64,000 nt of DNA from Micromonospora sp. WMMD1155 (GTDB lineage Bacteria > Actinomycetota > Actinomycetes > Mycobacteriales > Micromonosporaceae). The position numbers and the translations under genes were made by a program. Below the pieces are notes generated by a model. The model saw only the letters and a program-made list of their open reading frames with translations. It did no database searches and was not told the DNA's origin. Shown here one piece after another: positions 14,980 through 22,448 of this stretch; the first letter of the stretch is position 1, and the number at the start of each line of letters is the position of its first letter. Location: positions 346,501-410,500 of the forward strand of contig NZ_CP120742.1 in NCBI RefSeq assembly GCF_029581275.1. Reading direction: 5' to 3'.

Positions 14980-16392
14980 TCAGTGTCGAGCGCGGCGGAG
15001 CAGGCCGAGCCGGAGCGCCCGGAGCAGGGTGCCGGGGCGGCCCAGGGCCGCCGGGTGGTCGAGCATGGTGGTGACCCGACCCAGCCGGGCGTTGAGCACC
15101 GGATCGGTCAGTGACGCCCGGAAGATCAGGTCACCGAACCACTTGGTGAGCCGATACCCCGGCGGGTACGGCCCGTCGACGTGCGGAAGCTCGATGTCCG
15201 CGGTGGTGGAGATCTGCCAGGCGGCGTCGACGACCACCCGGACCTGGTCGAAGTACGCCCGCGCCGGCTCGTCGTGCGGCTTCGGACCGGACCGCAGGTA
15301 CGCCGACAGGCAGGAGGCGTGCAGCGTCGCGGAGGTCATGCCCTGGCCGTACACCGGGTTGAAGGAGGCGACCGCGTCGCCGGCCGCGACCAACCCGGCG
15401 GGCAGGCGGTCGAGTTCGTGGAAGTCGCGGCGTCGGCTGTCGGCCTGGTGGTACGTGACCACCCCGCCCAGCATCTCCCCGTACTCGGCGATGTCGCCGA
15501 ACATCTGTGGGTAGTGCTTCCGGCAGCGTTCGGTGAAGTCGGCGACGTCGCGGCTGGGCCGGTCCTCGTCGTAACCGGCCACGAGCATGATCCAGCGGTC
15601 TCCCTCGACCGAGTTGATGCCGCCGATCCGGGCGGTGCGCCCCTTGCCGGCCATGGTGTGGAAGACCGCGACCCAGGCGTCGCTGACCTTCTCGTCCCGC
15701 CGGTAGAGCGCCGTCGCGTAGTTCAGTTTGATCGGCATGCGGCGCATCGGTGGGCGCGGCCACCCGTGCTCGGCCAGCCAGTCGCCGAGCCGGCTGGACC
15801 GACCCATCGCGTCGACCACCAGATCCGCCGGTTCGACGACCGCCTCGCCGCCACCCTCGGGCACGTACCGCGCGCCGGTGACCCGCCGTTCGTCGAGGAG
15901 CAGGCCCTCCGCGCGGCCGTACACCATGCGGATGTTGGGCACGGCGAGCGTCCGCCGCCGGACCAACGCCTCCAGGAACGGACGCGTCGTGATCAGCGCC
16001 GGCCCGGTGCCGGTCGCCGCCGGTGGCAGCCCGGGAACTCCGTTGACGAACACTTTCGCCGTGCTCTGGTCGCTCGGCGGCGGAGGGGCGCCGAGCGCGA
16101 GCGCCTCGTCGGCGATGCCGGGGAACCAGCGTTCCAACTGGACCTGGCCGGCGGGCAGCAGCGCGTGCACCTGACTGCCCTGGGGCACGCCCGGCCGAGG
16201 TCCGGCGTCGACGTCGGACGGGTCCCGTTCGATGATCAGCACTTCCTCGGCGTGGTCGCTCAACACCCGCGCGGCCATCAGCCCGGCCATGCTGCCACCG
16301 AGCACCACCGCACGTCGCATGACCACACGTGTCTCAGCCGGTCGTTCGGCGGTGGCTATCCGCGAGAACAGCCGGGACGGAGAGAGAGGCAT
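14980..16392 (-). CDS. FAD-dependent monooxygenase/oxidoreductase (geranylgeranyl-reductase-like group)
   Basis: About 470 residues. The N-terminal dinucleotide fold reads VLGGSMAGLMAARVLSDHAEEV. The second FAD motif is LPAGLVAAGDAVASFNPVYG (GD motif), and a VVDAMGRSSRLGDWL segment is typical of this monooxygenase group. ATG 16392 is preceded by AGGAG at seven bases; a shorter start at MRRAVV is possible. It is divergent from an AraC-family regulator, which likely controls it. Substrates of this group include polyketides and other hydrophobic compounds; none can be assigned here. Confidence 0.85.
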   Translation of the reverse strand: MPLSPSRLFSRIATAERPAETRVVMRRAVVLGGSMAGLMAARVLSDHAEEVLIIERDPSDVDAGPRPGVPQGSQVHALLPAGQVQLERWFPGIADEALALGAPPPPSDQSTAKVFVNGVPGLPPAATGTGPALITTRPFLEALVRRRTLAVPNIRMVYGRAEGLLLDERRVTGARYVPEGGGEAVVEPADLVVDAMGRSSRLGDWLAEHGWPRPPMRRMPIKLNYATALYRRDEKVSDAWVAVFHTMAGKGRTARIGGINSVEGDRWIMLVAGYDEDRPSRDVADFTERCRKHYPQMFGDIAEYGEMLGGVVTYHQADSRRRDFHELDRLPAGLVAAGDAVASFNPVYGQGMTSATLHASCLSAYLRSGPKPHDEPARAYFDQVRVVVDAAWQISTTADIELPHVDGPYPPGYRLTKWFGDLIFRASLTDPVLNARLGRVTTMLDHPAALGRPGTLLRALRLGLLRRARH

Positions 16393-16464
16393 GCGATCAC
16401 TCCTCGAACGTCGGGGAACCACGGCATCCACGACCGTAACCATCCGAGCGCCAGCCGTCAGTGC

Positions 16465-16620
16465 TCAATTGGCCCGCCACTTCTGGTCGGCGTTGCCGGT
16501 GCACTGCCGGATCCGCGGCCGGGCGCCGTTGTCCGGGTTGGCGTCGAGCACGTCGACGCACCTGTCCGCCTTGGTATTCACCACATCGGACCTGGGCCGA
16601 TGCTGGTTGATCTTGTAGGC
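16465..16620 (-). pseudogene. Remnant of the C-terminal end of a ricin-type beta-trefoil lectin gene
   Basis: Between two in-frame stops lies a 51-codon reading that ends CTGNADQKWRAN. It contains CVDVLDANPDNGARPRIRQC, which matches the Cys / Asp-Val / Q-x-W pattern of a RICIN repeat (known pattern CLDVxxxxxxDGxxVQxWxCxGxxxQxW). There is no start, signal peptide or upstream domain, so this looks like the surviving 3' end of a secreted lectin or glycosidase gene. It lies in the divergent region between the flavin oxidoreductase and the AraC gene. Confidence 0.6.
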
Positions 16621-16675
16621 TCAGTCGGCAACGCCACAGCGGCCCGTCAACCGTCGAAGAGGATCGAGGCAGCCC

Positions 16676-17662
16676 GTGCTCACCGTAGGCTCGGCGGACA
16701 CCGTCGCGGTGCCCCCGAGCGAGCGGTTCGGGTACTGGCACGACCTGGTGGCACGCGAGTCGGTGCCGATGCGCATCCACAGTGCCCACGCGGCGGACTT
16801 CCGGGCCCGGGCAGAGGTCATCAGCCTGGGTGAGGTCGTGCTGTCGACCTGGCGGTACCCGTCCCTGGACATGCAGCGCACCGGCACCTTCATCCGCCGC
16901 AGCGATCCGGAGATGTACCAGTTCGCGCTCCCGTTGTCCGGGCAGGGCGGGTTGGAGCAGGAGCGGCGGAGCAACGCCTTCACGCCGGGCAGCTTCGCGA
17001 TCGTCGACACGTCCCGACCACACCAGTCGACCCATCAGGGACGGTCGCACCACGAGGGCATGTTGACCACCCGGACGATCCTCGTCCCGCACGGCCTCCT
17101 GCCGGTGCATCCCAACCGGATCTCGCAGCTGCTCGGCACGAGCATCTCCGCCACCGAGGGGATCGGCGTACTGCTCAACCAGTTCGTCCACCAGGTGATG
17201 ACCCATCCCGATCAGTACCACGACAGTGACGCCCCGCTCCTGGGCACCGTCGTGCGGGACCTCATGTCCGCGATGGTCGCCCAACACCTGGACCTCACCG
17301 ACGCCCTACCGATCGAGGTACGCGGACACAGCCTGCGCATGACGGTCAAGGCGTTCATCGACGAGCACCTCGGCGACCCGGACCTGTCGCCGGGCACCGT
17401 CGCCGCCGCCCACCACATCTCCCTCCGTAGCCTGCACCGGGCGTTCGAGACCGAGGACGAGACGGTCGCCGAGACCATCCGCCGGAAACGTCTGGACCGG
17501 TGCGCACGGGACCTGCGCGATCCCCTGCTCCGGGCCCGGCCCATCCACGGCATCGCCGCCCGCTGGGGCTTCCGCTCCCAGGCCCACTTCAGCAGGGTCT
17601 TCACGGCCACGTTCGGGATGTCCCCGCAGGCGTTCCGCAACGACCCGCGCGCACCTGCCTAG
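16676..17662 (+). CDS. AraC family transcriptional regulator
   Basis: 328 residues. The N-terminal half resembles the AraC-binding-like domain of the FeaR/NphR type (PPSERFGYWHDLVA then FALPLSGQGGLEQ). The C-terminal about 110 residues form the double HTH, with TVAAAHHISLRSLHRAFE as the first and GIAARWGFRSQAHFSRVFTA as the second. The terminal SPQAFR is the family hallmark. GTG 16676 gives the full first domain and has a weak GAGG site. It is divergent from the flavin oxidoreductase gene and is its likely activator. The effector is unknown. Confidence 0.9.
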   Translation: MLTVGSADTVAVPPSERFGYWHDLVARESVPMRIHSAHAADFRARAEVISLGEVVLSTWRYPSLDMQRTGTFIRRSDPEMYQFALPLSGQGGLEQERRSNAFTPGSFAIVDTSRPHQSTHQGRSHHEGMLTTRTILVPHGLLPVHPNRISQLLGTSISATEGIGVLLNQFVHQVMTHPDQYHDSDAPLLGTVVRDLMSAMVAQHLDLTDALPIEVRGHSLRMTVKAFIDEHLGDPDLSPGTVAAAHHISLRSLHRAFETEDETVAETIRRKRLDRCARDLRDPLLRARPIHGIAARWGFRSQAHFSRVFTATFGMSPQAFRNDPRAPA

Positions 17663-17695
17663 AACGGGGGCCGGTCGGAGCCGGGCGGGGGGCCC

Positions 17696-17724
17696 GGGGT
17701 CGCACCGGCGCCCGGCGCGACCCC
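17696..17724. terminator. Bidirectional terminator between araC-type and dicarboxylate symporter genes
   Basis: GGGGTCGC (17696-17703) pairs with GCGACCCC (17717-17724), with a 13-base GC-rich loop. It sits in the 75-bp gap between convergent 3' ends. Confidence 0.55.
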
Positions 17725-17737
17725 AGCCTCGTCGATG

Positions 17738-19120
17738 TCAGGCCGGGACGCCGGCCTCCTCGGTGGACCGCCGTGCCGCCGTCTCGTCGTCGTCCGAGCC
17801 GTCGTGCTCGTCGAGCATCGTGGCCTCGTCGAACGGGTCGTCTCCGCGCAGCACCTCGGCCGCCCGGTCCCGGTCGAACTCCCCGGTCCACGTCCCCACC
17901 AGCACGGTCGCCACGGCGTTACCCGCGAAGTTGGTCAGCGCCCGGGCCTCGGACATGAACCGGTCGATGCCGACGATCAGGCCGACCCCGTCGACCAGGT
18001 CCGGCCGGTGCGACTGCAGTCCACCGGCCAGCGTCGCGAGACCCGCGCCGGTGACCCCGGCGGCGCCCTTCGAGGCGATGATCATGAACAGGAGCAGCGA
18101 GACCTGCTCGCCGATCGAGAGCGGCTTGCCCAGCGCGTCGGCGATGAACAGCGACGCCATCGTCAGGTAGATGGCCGTGCCGTCCAGGTTGAAGGAGTAA
18201 CCGGTCGGCACGGTGATGCCGACGACCGGCTTGCTGACCCCGAAGTGCTCCATCTTCGCGATCAGCCGCGGCAACGCCGACTCCGACGACGAGGTCGACA
18301 GGATCAGCAGGAACTCCCGACCCAGGTAACGCAGCAGCGAGAAGATCGAGATCCGGGCCACGAACCAGAGCAGCGCGCCCAGGAACACCAGCACGAAGAT
18401 GAGGCAGGTCGCGTAGAAGCCCAGCATGATCTGGGCGAGGCTCTTGAGCGCGTCCACGCCGGTCGCGCCGACCACGGCGGCCATGGCCCCGAACGCGCCG
18501 ATCGGCGCCAACCACATGATCATGGCGAGTACCTTGAACACCACCCGCTGGATGACGGCGATCGCGCCGAGCACCGGCTCGCCGCGCCGACCCAGGGCCT
18601 GTACGGCGAACCCGACCAGCAGGGCCACCAGCAGCGTCTGGAGCACCTCGCCCTCGGTGAGCGCGGAGAGCAACGTGGTCGGAATGATCCCGAGCAGGAA
18701 GTCCGTCGTACCGCCGGCCTCGTCGCCTGCGGCGGCCTTGCCCGCACCGGCGAGGTCCTGGCCGAGGTCGAGACCGGAGCCGGGGTGGATGAGGTTGCCG
18801 ACCATCAGGCCGATGGCGAGCGCGACGGTCGACATGGTGAGGAAGTAGCCGAGGGCGAGGCCGCCGACCTTGCCGACCTTCGCGGCCTGCCGGACGGAAC
18901 CGACGCCGAGCACGATGGTGCAGAAGATGACCGGGCTGATCATCATCTTGATCAGGTTGACGAAGCCGGTGCCGATCGGTTTGAGTTCCTTGCCGAAATC
19001 GGGCGCGACCAGGCCGACGACGATGCCGGCGAACACGGCCACGATGACGGCCAGATAGAGGTAACGGGTACGGTCCCGGCGGACCGAGGGCGCCGCCGAG
19101 GTGGTGGATTCGGTGTCCAT
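17738..19120 (-). CDS. dctA: Dicarboxylate/cation symporter (DAACS family, DctA-like)
   Basis: 460 residues with eight or more membrane segments and the two re-entrant hairpins of this family. The serine-rich HP1 reads LSTSSSESALPRL. The TM7 motif is TGYSFNLDGTAIYLTM, where N-x-D-G-T binds cation and substrate. HP2 follows near SKGAAGVTGAGLATLAG. It imports C4-dicarboxylates such as succinate, fumarate or malate with Na+ or H+. The about 50-residue acidic C-terminal tail is longer than in E. coli DctA. It is divergent, by 100 bp, from a CitA/DcuS-like kinase and its regulator, which probably induce it when external dicarboxylate is present. Confidence 0.93.
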   Translation of the reverse strand: MDTESTTSAAPSVRRDRTRYLYLAVIVAVFAGIVVGLVAPDFGKELKPIGTGFVNLIKMMISPVIFCTIVLGVGSVRQAAKVGKVGGLALGYFLTMSTVALAIGLMVGNLIHPGSGLDLGQDLAGAGKAAAGDEAGGTTDFLLGIIPTTLLSALTEGEVLQTLLVALLVGFAVQALGRRGEPVLGAIAVIQRVVFKVLAMIMWLAPIGAFGAMAAVVGATGVDALKSLAQIMLGFYATCLIFVLVFLGALLWFVARISIFSLLRYLGREFLLILSTSSSESALPRLIAKMEHFGVSKPVVGITVPTGYSFNLDGTAIYLTMASLFIADALGKPLSIGEQVSLLLFMIIASKGAAGVTGAGLATLAGGLQSHRPDLVDGVGLIVGIDRFMSEARALTNFAGNAVATVLVGTWTGEFDRDRAAEVLRGDDPFDEATMLDEHDGSDDDETAARRSTEEAGVPA

Positions 19121-19220
19121 GTCAACAATGTGAAGTGCCTCTCACCAGTTGACAGCCTTGCGGTCATTCTGTTCACCACGACAGCCACAACGGTGGCGGC
19201 GCACGAAGGAGGTGATGAGG

Positions 19221-20798
19221 ATGGCCCGACGCCAGTGGAGCATCGCGGGGCAGCTCTTCGCCCTCCAGGCGGTGGTGGTGACGCTGCTCGTGCTGGCCGG
19301 GGCGGCCGGCGCCGTCTGGCTGGCCCGCAGCGACTCCCGCCAGGCCGCCCAGGAGGAGGTGCTCGCCGTGGCGCAGACCGTGGCCCGCTCCCCCGACGTC
19401 CGCGCGGCCCTCACGACCGCCGACCCGGCGGGCGTCCTCGCGCCGTACGCCGAGTCGACCCGCCGGGCGACGGGCACCGACTTCGTGGTCGTGATGGCCC
19501 CCGACCGCACCCGTTTCTCCCACCCCACACCGGAGCGGATCGGCGAGCCCTTCGTCGGCGACATCGAGCCGGCCCTGGCCGGTCATCCGTTCACCACCAC
19601 CAACGTCGGGACGCTCGGCGAGTCGGTGCGTGCTGTCGTCCCGGTGTACGACGAGCAGCGGCGCATCGTCGGCCTGGTCTCGGTGGGCATCACCACCCGG
19701 GCGATCAACCGCAAGCTGCTGCGCCAGTTGCCGGTGTTGATCGGCGTCGCCACACCGGCGCTCGCGCTCGCCGCGACCGGCTCGTGGCTGCTCAGTCGCC
19801 GGCTTCGTCGACAGACCCACGGTCTGGGCCCGGCGCAGATGACCCGGATGTACGAGTACTACGACGCGGTTCTGCACTCGGTCCGCGAAGGTCTCGTGGT
19901 GCTGACCACCGACCGGCGGGTGGCATTGGTCAACGACGAGGGCCGCCGCCTGCTGGGCCTGGACGCGGACAGACCGGTGACCGACCAGCCGGTCGCCGGG
20001 ATCGACCTGCCGCCTGCGGTGGCCGAGCTGCTCGGCTCCGGGCGCGACGCCCTGGACGAGCCGGTCCTGGCCGGTGACCGGGTGCTCGTCGCCAACCAGC
20101 GGACCACCCGCTTCGAGGGCGCGGTGCTCGGCACCGTGTTGACCCTGCGGGACCAGACCGAGCTGCGCACCCTGGCCAGTGAGCTGGACTCGGTGCGCGC
20201 GTTGACCGAGGCGTTGCAGGCGCAGACCCACGAGTCGGCCAACCGCCTGCACACCGTGCTGACCCTGATGGAGTTGGGTCGCGCCGACGAGGCCGTCCGG
20301 CTCGGCACCCGGGACCTGGCCCTCGCCCAGCAACTGACCGACCGGGTGGTGGGCGCGGTGACCGAGCCGGCGCTGGCCGCCCTGCTGCTGGGCAAGTCGG
20401 CGCAGGCCGGCGAACGCGGGGTGGACCTGGTCATCGAGCCGGACTGCCGGCTCGACGACAGCCCTCTGCCGAGCGGCGACCTGGTCACCGTGGTCGGCAA
20501 CCTGGTCGACAACGCCCTGGAGGCGGTGGCCGGCACGCCCGCGCCTCGCCGCGTGCGAGTCTTCGTCGGCGCTGTCGACACGGAGTTGGTCGTCCGGGTC
20601 GGCGACAGCGGCCCCGGGCTGGCCCCGGAGCGGGTGGCGGACGCGTTCCGGCGCGGCTGGTCCACCAAGAGCACCGGGCGGGGCCTCGGGCTGGCCCTGG
20701 TCGGGCAGGTGGTCCGCCGGCACGGCGGCAGCGCCGAGGTGACCCGCTCGGACGACGGTGGCAGCCTGTTCACCGTCCGACTGCCGGGCGGGCGGTGA
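19221..20798 (+). CDS. CitA/DcuS/DctB-like sensor histidine kinase
   Basis: 525 residues. TM1 is about residues 10-32 and TM2 about 175-195, flanking an extracytoplasmic single-Cache sensor with the R-A-T-G-T-D-F-V-V-V motif. A cytoplasmic PAS domain follows. The dimerisation helix holds the phospho-acceptor His in QTHESANRLH, and the ATPase has NLVDNALEAV, GDSGPGL and GRGLGLALV boxes. ATG 19221 is eight bases from AAGGAGG; the in-frame ATG at 19215 is too close. By family and context it senses C4-dicarboxylates or citrate and signals to the regulator overlapping its stop, which would control the divergent symporter. Confidence 0.92.
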   Translation: MARRQWSIAGQLFALQAVVVTLLVLAGAAGAVWLARSDSRQAAQEEVLAVAQTVARSPDVRAALTTADPAGVLAPYAESTRRATGTDFVVVMAPDRTRFSHPTPERIGEPFVGDIEPALAGHPFTTTNVGTLGESVRAVVPVYDEQRRIVGLVSVGITTRAINRKLLRQLPVLIGVATPALALAATGSWLLSRRLRRQTHGLGPAQMTRMYEYYDAVLHSVREGLVVLTTDRRVALVNDEGRRLLGLDADRPVTDQPVAGIDLPPAVAELLGSGRDALDEPVLAGDRVLVANQRTTRFEGAVLGTVLTLRDQTELRTLASELDSVRALTEALQAQTHESANRLHTVLTLMELGRADEAVRLGTRDLALAQQLTDRVVGAVTEPALAALLLGKSAQAGERGVDLVIEPDCRLDDSPLPSGDLVTVVGNLVDNALEAVAGTPAPRRVRVFVGAVDTELVVRVGDSGPGLAPERVADAFRRGWSTKSTGRGLGLALVGQVVRRHGGSAEVTRSDDGGSLFTVRLPGGR

Positions 20799-21493
20799 TG
20801 ACGGACATCCGGGTGCTGGTCGTCGAGGACGAGCCGCTGCTGGCCGAGGCGCACAGCGCGTACACCGAGCGGGTTCCCGGTTTCGTGGTGGTCGGCGTGG
20901 CGCACACCGCGCGGGCGGCGATGGCGGCGCTGCGCGCGGGCGGCGGCGGCGACGTGGACCTCGTACTCCTGGATTTTCGGCTGCCCGACCTGCACGGCCT
21001 GGACGTCTGCCGGGCGCTGCGCGCGGCCGGCAGCAGCGTCGACGTGCTCGCGGTGACCTCCGCCCGGGACCTGGCGGTGGTCCGCACCGCGGTGTCCCTC
21101 GGGGTGACCCACTACCTGCTCAAACCGTTCACGTTCGCGGCGTTCCGCGACAAGCTGGAGCGGTACGCGGACTACCGTGCGCAGGCGCTCGCCGACGGGG
21201 AGGTGGCCGCCCAGCACGACGTCGACCGGATGTTCGCCACCCTGCGCGGCACCGCCGGGCACAGCCTGCCCAAGGGCCTCGACGCGCAGACCCTCAATCG
21301 GGTACGCGCCGCCCTCAGCGACGCGACCGGCGCTGAGGTGGGGCTGTCCGCGACCGAGGTGGGCGCGGCGACCGGCATCTCCCGGGTGACCGCCCGCCGC
21401 TACCTGGAGTACCTGGTGACGATCGACCGAGTCGTCCGCAGCTCCCGCTACGGCACCCCCGGCCGCCCCGAGGTCGAGTACCGGCCCCGGTGA
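20798..21493 (+). CDS. CitB/DcuR-like response regulator
   Basis: 231 residues. The receiver domain has the phospho-acceptor Asp59 in LVLLDFRLPD and Lys in LLKPFTF. The C-terminal HTH domain (LSATEVGAATGISRVTARRYLEYL) is the CitB/DcuR kind, followed by the typical YGTPGRPEVEYRPR end. ATG 20798 overlaps the kinase stop by one base (TGATG); GTG 20795 is an alternative. It forms a coupled pair with the upstream kinase, and the probable target is the dicarboxylate symporter. Confidence 0.92.
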   Translation: MTDIRVLVVEDEPLLAEAHSAYTERVPGFVVVGVAHTARAAMAALRAGGGGDVDLVLLDFRLPDLHGLDVCRALRAAGSSVDVLAVTSARDLAVVRTAVSLGVTHYLLKPFTFAAFRDKLERYADYRAQALADGEVAAQHDVDRMFATLRGTAGHSLPKGLDAQTLNRVRAALSDATGAEVGLSATEVGAATGISRVTARRYLEYLVTIDRVVRSSRYGTPGRPEVEYRPR

Positions 21494-21588
21494 GCAGGAC
21501 GAAACGTCGACTCGACACCTGCGCGAGATGCGGTCTGTCGACGGGGAAAGTGGGAGAATCGACCAGACCGACAACCAGGAGGTGAGCC

Positions 21589-21789
21589 GTGCCGTCGAGT
21601 AACGCGGAGCGGATACCCGAGTGGCCGACGGCCGAGCATGTCCCAGCCGAGGAATTGGCCCGCCGCCAGGGCATTCGACCCATCGCCTCCGTAGACGACC
21701 TGGCGCGCCCCCATCTGTTCGAGTCAGACGACGAGTTGGACGAATTCCTCGCCGACCTGTACGCCTCCCGGCGGGCCGGCGCCGCGTGA
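21589..21789 (+). CDS. Antitoxin of a VapBC-type toxin-antitoxin module
   Basis: 66 residues, acidic C terminus (SDDELDEFLADLYASRR), with no recognisable ribbon-helix-helix or AbrB fold. The region around RQGIRPIASVDDL resembles short antitoxins that pair with PIN toxins in actinobacteria. GTG 21589 is preceded by CAGGAGG. The stop overlaps the toxin start (GTGA), which gives coupled translation. Assignment as antitoxin rests mainly on this position. The C-terminal segment would wrap the toxin active site; this is inference from related modules. Confidence 0.8.
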   Translation: MPSSNAERIPEWPTAEHVPAEELARRQGIRPIASVDDLARPHLFESDDELDEFLADLYASRRAGAA

Positions 21790-22190
21790 GCCTCGTCGTT
21801 CTCGACACCGACGTGGCGTCGGCAATCCTTCGCGGGCGGCTGTCGGACCCTCTCCGAGCCCGTTTGGCCGGTAAGACCCTCTGCGTGACCTTCGTGACGC
21901 TCGGCGAACTGACCAAGTGGACGGCACTGCGCAGTTGGGGGCCGCGCAAGTTGGCTGATCTCGCGCATTGGCGGTCGGGGATCGTCCTGCTGCCCTTCGA
22001 CGAGGCCGTGGCGGTGACCTGGGGGCATCTTCAGGCGCGAGCGCAGCACCGTGGGCGGCTCCTGCCGACCAACGACTCGTGGATCGCGGCGTGCTGCCTT
22101 GTCGACCGGCTACCGCTCGCGACGTTCAATGGCAAGGATTTCGCCGACTTCGCCGAGTACGACGGGCTGCGCCTCTTCGACGTCTCCTAG
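21786..22190 (+). CDS. VapC-type PIN-domain ribonuclease toxin
   Basis: 134 residues with the PIN-domain acidic cluster: Asp7 and Asp9 in VLDTDVAS, Glu41 in LGELTKW and Asp96 in NDSWIAACCL. These residues bind Mg2+ for RNA cleavage. GTG 21786 overlaps the antitoxin stop by four bases. Toxins of this family cleave tRNA or rRNA loops; the target here is unknown. The C-terminal TFNGKDFADFAEYDGLRLF matches the fourth-acidic-residue region of the family. All catalytic positions appear intact, so the toxin is probably active. Confidence 0.9.
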   Translation: MSLVVLDTDVASAILRGRLSDPLRARLAGKTLCVTFVTLGELTKWTALRSWGPRKLADLAHWRSGIVLLPFDEAVAVTWGHLQARAQHRGRLLPTNDSWIAACCLVDRLPLATFNGKDFADFAEYDGLRLFDVS

Positions 22191-22292
22191 CCTCCTCTGT
22201 GCCCGGGGGAGGCCGGGAAACGCGGTGGCGGGGTGAAGATCCGTTGTTAGACTGGCCGGGTTGGGTCAGCGGTACGACCAGGGAGACCAGAC

Positions 22293-22322
22293 ATGGCGGG
22301 TGACGACGACATCTCCGGGTGA
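22293..22322 (+). CDS. Nine-residue upstream ORF in the ABC-F leader
   Basis: MAGDDDISG, preceded by a GGGAGA ribosome-binding-like stretch and by a TAGACT -10-like hexamer at 22248-22253. Its stop overlaps the GTG start of the next upstream ORF in a GTGA arrangement. It is a candidate first element of a translational leader. Confidence 0.45.
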   Translation: MAGDDDISG

Positions 22323-22438
22323 GACCGGATGTGTTCGGCCATCGGTTCGGCGCGCTCGGCGCCGCGGTGGCCATGACGTCGTTCCACCGGTCCCGTTCGT
22401 CGTCGGGCGCGCTCGAACGCGCCCAACCCACCCTTTGA
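22319..22438 (+). CDS. 39-residue leader ORF coupled to the ABC-F gene
   Basis: The ORF starts GTG 22319 (MRPDVFGHRFGALG...) and ends ...ALERAQPTL. Third codon positions are mostly G or C, as in real genes of this genome. Its stop codon is part of the TGAGG that forms the ribosome binding site of the ABC-F gene, ten bases before that ATG. It could be a regulatory peptide whose translation exposes the ABC-F start, as known for antibiotic-inducible resistance genes. A shorter start at ATG 22373 (MTSFHRS...) is also possible. The function is inferred from position only. Confidence 0.5.
   Translation: MRPDVFGHRFGALGAAVAMTSFHRSRSSSGALERAQPTL
22405..22424 (+). promoter_or_regulatory. Leader hairpin before the ABC-F ribosome binding site
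   Basis: GGGCGCG (22405-22411) pairs perfectly with CGCGCCC (22418-22424) across CTCGAA. It lies inside the end of the 39-residue leader ORF, so a ribosome on that ORF would melt it. It may be an attenuator element. Confidence 0.45.
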
Positions 22439-22448
22439 GGTCACTCGC

